From Metellina segmentata (taxonomy: Eukaryota > Arthropoda > Arachnida > Araneae > Tetragnathidae): a stretch of 64,000 nt of DNA. Of the stretch, positions 57,283-64,000 are shown in pieces. A model generated the notes under the pieces. The model worked only from the letters and a program-made list of their open reading frames with translations, did no database searches and had not been told where the DNA came from. A program made the position numbers and the translations under genes. Positions within the stretch are counted from its first letter, which is position 1. Each line of letters opens with the position of its first letter. Location: contig OX375873.1 in assembly GCA_947359465.1 (NCBI GenBank), positions 56,267,573 through 56,331,572 on the forward strand, read 5' to 3'.

Positions 57283-60200
57283 ATGATTACCTTCGGTTTC
57301 CTCATTCTTTTCGCTTCCATCGCTTTTGTTTCCTGCGATGATGAAGCTTCTGCTTCTGGCCTCAGTCCTGAAGAAATGAAGGGTAAGTATTTTTATTTCG
57401 ATATTAGGACAGCTTTAAAATGCTGAATATCCAGTCGATTTATATATTTTTTCAAAACGAAAGGATAAACAGAATATTTAGAAGTATAATATCACCCTTA
57501 AAAACACTATGATGAAAAGCTGCAGCTAGTTGAATGAATCTTGTTTGAATTTAACGCAGTGAAAATTGTGTTGTTTAGATCGTGTTCTATTTCCTAACCA
57601 CCTGCATTAAATACTACTTTCTCAAAAGGGGATTTCTACTGGAATTTTAATTTACCACAATTTGGTGACCAAATAAAGAAAAATGTCTTTAAAGTCTTTA
57701 AAGGGCTGATTTTTCTCAAATTACATTATTTTGCTTATCTTTGGACTATAATATGCATTTTAACCAAGACTTTTATGGATATTTAAACATGTAAAATAAA
57801 CTGAAAATTTTGCTTTTTCAAGCAATTTGGCAGTGTTTTATGGATTTTAATTACATCTGCAAAAAAAAAAATGCTTTTAACATAGTGACTGGTTTAAATA
57901 TCTACAAATATAAAATGGTGAAAAAATAGAGAAGATAAAACTAATTATACCGAGATTTTATCATTATTATGATAATTGTATTCAGTGGAAGAGACACATC
58001 AAGCATTACTGATTTCAACATGGGATGAGGACAGGGCTAAAATTCGGGTTGTCAAACAAAACAATCGATTGTCATTTCTGCTGACCAATACGATCATCAC
58101 AGTCAGGCCAAAAGTGTAACTATTTAATACAAGTAAACTATCGGTACAAAAATTAAAAAAAAAAAAAACTGCCGATGATTTGAGCATTATTTTAGATATT
58201 TTTATTACTATTTATTTTTACATTTTATGATTAACTGCCATTTTGTCAAAGATCTTTAACTTTATTTCATTCGGAAGGACCATCTATATTCGCTAACACG
58301 GTTCAGAATAACCATAACAAGTCGTCATATATGTGCAAGTTCTCATGTTGTTTAAAAATTGATTCCACTGTATATGTTATGCACTTCTTAAACCATTTTC
58401 AATCCTTGAATCGAATTCTTGGCCTTGAATAATTCTTGGAATAACTGCCTTGTGATCTTTATATTATTCTTTTAAATCAAGCCATATTATTAATCGACTA
58501 TATTCTATCTTATGGAAGAATATTGAAATCAGTGTTATAGTTCCTGTGCCCCAAATATATTGTATTTAGTCGTAAAAAGCAACAAAAAACAAATTAGTTT
58601 CAGGATTATGCGCTCAAACGGTATTTTATTTAAAGAGTTGAACCTTTAACCTGGTAAATAATCAAATTATCTCAAAATACTGGTAACTGTAGATCACTTT
58701 GCCGTCATGGACGTTGTCTAGGATACAATACGATGTGGTAGATCTACTTTGCACTAAAATTGCATCCCTGTCCACCAAAATGCTGGAAAAGGGAATGTGT
58801 CACGAATGTACCTGATAATCCACGGAGAGAGATAGTTGTGGCTTTCATTTTGATAACAGGATAGATTGCTTAACCTCTCATTTGAATCACCTTGGTTATC
58901 CCCAGCGACCTTTCACGCACCTACCATAGTTCTGAATAGCAGTTGACGGAAACTATTGGCTTCGGTGCAGATACCTCTAGGGATTTTTTGAGGTATCTAG
59001 GTAAAGAGAAGGCAGCTTTTAGGGCTATGATTTCTGTCTTTTCATTCGTTGTTTCACTAATGTATGTTACATTATCTTTTAAAATCCTGTTACTGATATT
59101 GTTCGTTGTTTGTCATTGTGTGGAACACAATCTTTATTTTGTATTATGATTACAACCTAGCTATTAAAAATTTTAAATAAGGCCATAAAAACTTTAATAA
59201 TAATAATAGCGCTTTTGCTCCTCTAGAAATTAAATGTTATCATTCATTCACTTGTACTTCAAGATTTTATTCCCATTGCAAATAACTCCACAAAATACTA
59301 GATATAAAGTAGAAAAATCTAAATGAGTTAAACACATGGGATTCGTTATTAAATGTGTCTTTGTAGCTATCAGTGAAAGGGAGTAAATATATAACTTCAG
59401 CATGTGTGAGTAGTTGACAATAACTTTTTATTGAAAATGTTAATCAAAATCTTAATTCTATAAAATTCCTAAATTATCAAGTCGAGTATGAAAAAAACTG
59501 TACGCACTGATTTATTAAAACTTTTTATAATCTAGGAAATAAAGAAACACAGTTTTTGAAGGTTAGTAATTGATCCTTTTTCCTCTAGCGATTCAAGAAA
59601 AAGTGGATAAATTGCAAATTATAGAAGATGTGATAAAATCTTTTTTGAAGCCAGAATCTGCCATTGAAGAAAGGTAAGAAAAAATTATTTTTCTCTACAT
59701 AATTATATGTACAAAATATTTAATAAGTGTTTCATATAAATTATTCATTGTTATTTAAAAAAAATATATTTACATAAAATAGACATCAGATTAAATTAAC
59801 ACATTTCGTTTTAATAAAAAACAGAGGTATGATTTATGAGATATTTTGCAGGAGTTTTGTTTTAACAGGAAAGTAATTGGAGCATAATATTGAATAGAAT
59901 AACTTTTGCTGTAGCCTTATAGGGAATATTTGTTTTTAAGAAAAAGAATTTTACTAGTTTTTAAAGCAATAATCTATTTTTTGTATTACTAGTTTGATTT
60001 CCTTTATCCTTGTGGGCTTAGAATTACTTTCTAAAACCTTTTAGTGCTTGGAAACAATCATTCTACCCATTGAGCTGATTTCTTATGGAACTCGAAACCG
60101 TTTTTACTACTAAGAAAGTTTTTTGATTGTCCAATAAATTTATCGAATTCACTCCACTAGATAATAGAAACTTCAAACTTTTGTATGAATTTTCTGTATT

Positions 60201-61303
60201 AAATGCATACATGCATACACACCAGGAACTTAAACAGAAAAAACTTCTATTGCACAAACGTTAATTAACCAAAAAAAGCTTTTTTACTATCAAGGTAACC
60301 ACTCAACAATTCAAGAGAGCTAATTAGACTTTCTAGAGATCTAATTAGAGTGGAACTTACGGCTTAAAGTGAATTACGAACCATTAAAAACATCCATGCC
60401 TAGACCGAGATTTGAAACCAGAAAGTGTAGAAAAAAGGCTGCTGGAAATAATATGTTAGTTGCTTGCATCTGATAACACAAGGGCGATATTTGGCCAAGC
60501 TGCTCTAATCAAAACAGGCAATACCAAATGGACATACACACTATGAAATCTTGTATAAAAAAATTGTCCTTTACAAAAACTAATTTACTGAAATAATTAT
60601 GTTTCAACCATATAGCATACTTGCAACGGTTGTGAAGAATTGGTTGAATGTCTAATGAATTATTCCATATTACAATATACTGAGCCTTCCATTATATGCA
60701 TTTGAAATATTTTCTTCAAAATCTCAGTCCTCATCAGCAAGTTCATTAACTTCTTATTTACATACAATAATAATATCATAAGAATAATGACCTCTGTCTT
60801 TCTCAATCTGACGCTTCGCATTTTCTATAACCTTCGAAAATCTATCTCAACACAACATTCCTAAAATAATCTTGAAGATGTTGAAGGTAATAATATTTCT
60901 GATTGCAAAGTATTTTAACTGCTTAGCTGCTTAGTATATTAACTCCAATAAATTCCAAAAACGTAAGTATCAAATTTTGAACTGAATAAATTTCGGTAGT
61001 TGATCAGATCTATGTATTTATCAATCTCTCTCATTTTAAACTGTACCGTTTATTTTAATTTAAAAAAGTTGATTTTCTTGCTTGATTATTTTCAGGGAAG
61101 AAAAGTGTCTTCCATTAGGATCCGTGTGTAGCTTCACTTCTGGTCCGAGGTGTTGCAGTATCCGTACCAGGTGCTTCATCTGGGACAGATTGGAGCACGT
61201 AGGAGGCCGAGGGCATCAAATGAAGTGGGTATCGCATTGTAAAGAATACAACGGTGGTGTATGGGTTGACGAAATCGGCAAGTTTTTCAAGAACCTCGGA
61301 TAA
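57283..61303 (+). CDS. Secreted cysteine-rich toxin-like precursor, gene B (3 coding exons)
   Basis: Coding exons 57283-57382, 59589-59673 and 61096-61303 have the same lengths, phases and 130-residue product as gene A. Exon 1 is identical at all 100 bases. Exon 2 has three silent changes. Exon 3 has four residue changes (83 Thr to Ser, 86 Ala to Thr, 99 Lys to Gly, 117 Arg to Val), all between or after the conserved cysteines. Signal peptide, E-E-R processing site, six-cysteine frame and C-terminal Gly are kept. Intact, so likely functional. Promoter block, TATA box and exon 0 match gene A, so expression in the same tissue is likely (inference). Family name and activity unknown. Confidence 0.85.
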
Positions 61304-61361
61304 AGGAATGTGATATTCAAGTCTCAACTAATTTCACTATTTCGGAACCAATGTAATTTTC

Positions 61362-61367
61362 AATAAA
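61362..61367 (+). terminator. Polyadenylation signal, gene B
   Basis: AATAAA lies 59 bases after the stop, matching the signal of gene A. Confidence 0.75.
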
Positions 61368-62582
61368 TTTTATTGGTTTTGCAAAAGTATTGATTTATTT
61401 TTTAAATTTTCGTTCCACAAAATGGTAGATTTAAAAGTTTTATGGTATCTTGGAGCATGACAAAATACAAGGTTGCAATAATTGAACTGACACTGCTCAA
61501 AACCATCTGAAACTCTAACAACCGGAATGACACCTAATTCGATAGAGGGGCTAACAAGAACATGTAAAGAAAGATTTTATGAGAAAAATACAGTAGTGTT
61601 ACAAAATTTATTCATATGTAGAAATGTGGCGTTGTTGTAGTCAAAGTAGTCAAGTATTTGCATGTAAGGCAGGTGAAAACCTGTAAAGCAAACTTTCAGT
61701 TATGTAGACTACAACAGCTCCAGTAATTCATGCCATAAAGGAATGGGAAAACTTCCGAAAGACATTACGATTACCAGTTTTGCTTAACATGCGTCTTGTC
61801 TACCAACTACAATACTTATCACACCAATCCCCTTAACATTCTCATTCATTAAGTTTGCTTATGCGAGCAATTAAAAGCATTCATTTGGACTTTTCAGTAT
61901 CATTAATTTCCGACTTACTTTTTTTATATTTCTTTCTCTTGATTAAACCAATTTTATCAACTTTCCAACACTTTGAAATCTTTGCTTCATGTACCAAAAT
62001 GTCCTTACTTATTCAACCGGTTTTTTCTATTCTAATCCGCTTTTTGCTATTCCTGTTCTTGCAACCATTTCAGTAGCTTGCTTAATTTTGAAAGCAAGCT
62101 GCTGAATCAGTACTTTGCTTAATTTTGATACTAAGTACCTAACGAAAAAACCAAAACTAATTTTAACACAGACATCCGATGTCCCTTTAAAATTTAAAAC
62201 AGTCAAGGAACCGCACAAAAAATGTAAAAATGGCTAGACAGTTCACAAAAAAAGTTTTTCACAGTAAAACAGAATTGTAAGAAAACGGAATGTTTTCCAA
62301 TAATCCATGGGTGAACAGGGTTAAAATAAGAATTCTTAGAAAATGCTTTGCACACACCTCCCTCCCCCAAAGTAGCCCATTTCTAGATAGAAAGGTGCTA
62401 ATCAGTTTCTCGACTGAACATCCTCCCTGCTGGCCATAAGAAACTAAAGCCAACATTGTGATATAAATAAATTAGACATAAAGTTATGTTTGCAAATGAG
62501 CTTCATACACTACTGTTTGTAAAAATTGCAATGCTATAAAAGAATCATCAGAAATAAAAGAAATTTTATTCCTCGTATTATA

Positions 62583-63455
62583 CACAGTCCAGTCACATTA
62601 ATGTGACCACCTGTCAAAAGCCATAATAATCACCTTTGGCAGAGCGGACTGCTGGGAGACGTGCAGGAAGAGATAGTCAATAAGGTTTCTGAAGGTGTTC
62701 ACTGGGATGTTGAGCCATGCCGACTCCAGTGCCGTGGCCAGCTGCGCTTGAGGATCCACGGGTTGAGTATGCAGGGTGTTTGCTTTCAGACGTTTCACAC
62801 CGTATACGCCAACGTCCATCTGTCCGGTGGAGCGTAAAACGTGATTCATGGGAAAAGACCACCTGTCGCCACTCTGTGGACGTCCAGTTGCGGTACTGGC
62901 GTGCAAATTCCAGCCTTCGTCGCCGTTGAACAGCAGTCAGCAGAGGTGCAGTAACCAGACGTCTGCTGCGGAGGCCCATGCGCAGCAACGTTCGCTGAAC
63001 CTTTGTTGAGGATACACTCTTGGTAGCCTCTTGGTTCATCTGGGTGGTCAGTTGCTCAACAGTTGCACGTCTATTCGCCCGAACGCATCTCCGTAGCCTT
63101 CGTTCGGCTTTGACATCTATAGCCCGTGGGGCACCACATGAGCCACGCCGCTGATTTTGGATAGTGGCATTTTACCATGCACGGTATACTTGTGCCACGG
63201 CGGCACGCGAACACAAAATTAGCCGTTTCCGAAATGCTTCCACCCTTGGCCCGAAAGCCAATAATCATGCCCTTTTGGACGTCGGATAAATCGCTACGTT
63301 TCTGCATTACGCCAACGATTGAAATGCTTTCTGATGCCCTAGGACATCCTTTATATACACTCCACTGCAATGTGCTGCCACCTGCCTTTTGTGATTGGTT
63401 ATTTCACGTTGACGTTGAAAGTAGGTGGTGGTCATATTAATGTGACTGGACTGTG
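62583..63455 (-). mobile_element. Tc1-like transposon, internally deleted
   Basis: The left end CACAGTCCAGTCACATTAAT continues with 'gtgaccacc'. Its inverse is at the right end (to 63455), with TA on both outer sides (62581-62582 and 63456-63457). At 873 bp it is roughly half the usual length, so the transposase has lost its centre. Confidence 0.88.
62598..63370 (-). pseudogene. Tc1 transposase, deleted and frameshifted
   Basis: Right to left: KRSDLSDVQKGMIIGFRAKG (HTH start, in 63370-63071), RTLLRMGLRSRRLVTAPLL (63039 onwards), RLEFARQYRNWTSTEWRQVVFSHESRF (first catalytic position read as His, normally Asp), then VDPQAQLATALESAWLNIP (62906-62598). The segment with the second Asp and the SPDL..IE motif is missing. 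At least three frames are involved. Confidence 0.85.
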
Positions 63456-63609
63456 TATATAGTGGCTTACATAAACGATAAAATTTACAAAGCAATATAA
63501 AAATAATGCCGAAAACCAATATCTATGCAGCCACCACGCTCAGCAATGAGAACATATACACGTCATGGCACTGAATCATACAGAAACTGAATGGCATTCC
63601 AGATGGCGT

Positions 63610-64000
63610 CTATCTAATGCCCAAGTTCAGCCGTACTTTCTTCCCAACGAGCGTAATGTAATCCCAAACATGTACAATGGGCGTCATATCCGGGGAACGT
63701 GCAGGCCGTGGAAGAAGCGGAACCTGTAATGCACTGAAGGAGGCTTGCATATTCCGAGTAACACGTCGACGAAACATAGGGAAAGACAATGACACACCTG
63801 TAGACGTGCTTCAAAGTAATGCCAACACACGAGAGAACACTGTACGGTTAGTCACCACCATGCGGATGAGGAGTCCTGTGGTGACGTCATATTTCGTGGC
63901 CCATTGGCGGAGTTTTGACTTGTCCGGTTCTCCATGGTCCATTTCTTCAACACACATCACTGTTGTAGCATTACGTCCCGTGCGAGGGGCGATTTCATAA
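63610..64000 (-). pseudogene. Second Tc1-type transposase remnant, cut by the window end
   Basis: On the minus strand, 63999-63890 reads YEIAPRTGRNATTVMCVEEMDH (an HTH recognition helix region) and 63725-63640 reads LPRPARSPDMTPIVHVWDY, where the catalytic Glu of PIEH is Val. The core with both Asp motifs is missing between them. It belongs to a different copy from 62583-63455, and its 5' end lies beyond the window. Confidence 0.75.

Larger units (their letters stand above)
55312..62487 (+). repeat. Segmental duplication unit B
   Basis: Second copy of unit A, same orientation. It has the extra segments 56365-56610 and about 57855-58940, which unit A lacks, and has no LINE in intron 2. Exons are conserved far better than introns and flanks. 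Confidence 0.92.

Overview
The window looks like nuclear DNA of a spider, probably an araneomorph orb-weaver (inference). It is AT-rich by eye, has no operons, and its genes carry GT-AG introns. It is packed with arthropod-type transposons: Ty3/gypsy, Jockey-like and CR1-like LINEs, tRNA-derived SINEs, Tc1, mariner, pogo, hAT, Kolobok-like and Helitron-like elements. The only intact-looking host genes are two copies of a small secreted cysteine-rich precursor with a spider-toxin layout: signal peptide, acidic propeptide ending in an E-E-R processing site, then a six-cysteine knottin-like domain.

Layout. 1-5.8 kb: 3' end of a decayed LINE, interrupted by a SINE fragment and by a complete Ty3/gypsy element (1233-5652, minus strand) with almost identical LTRs and a TGGGG target duplication. 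5.8-11.4 kb: SINE fragments, a small inverted-repeat element and a Helitron-like element with internal repeats of about 190 bp. 11.4-12.8 kb: a 5'-truncated LINE with a 399-codon open reverse transcriptase frame. 12.8-22.2 kb: SINEs, minisatellites and AT-rich DNA. 22.8-24.3 kb: a TTAA-flanked Kolobok-like element. 26.3-28.4 kb: a DDE-type transposon flanked by repeated CACGTG-cored 16-mers. 28.4-31.1 kb: a long TA tract, a second Helitron-like copy and a hAT remnant.

31.1-38.7 kb (unit A) and 55.3-62.5 kb (unit B) are direct copies of one segment of about 7 kb. Each holds an upstream minisatellite, a conserved promoter block with a TATA box, a non-coding first exon and three coding exons (precursor of 130 residues). 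Exon 1 is identical between copies. The four amino-acid differences that I see all fall in the cysteine-rich mature region. Unit A has an extra LINE in its last intron that nearly matches the 11.4 kb LINE; unit B gives the empty site.

38.7-55.3 kb, between the units, holds a Helitron-like 3' end, remnants of pogo, mariner, Tc1 and a KRBA2-like gene, a 41-bp minisatellite, a solo-LTR candidate, an inverted-repeat element and a LINE remnant. 62.5-64 kb: two broken Tc1 elements, the last running off the window.

Apart from the two toxin-like genes, every recognisable coding region is mobile-element derived and nearly all are broken. No RNA gene or CRISPR array is supported. Similarity statements come from reading by eye, without database searches.
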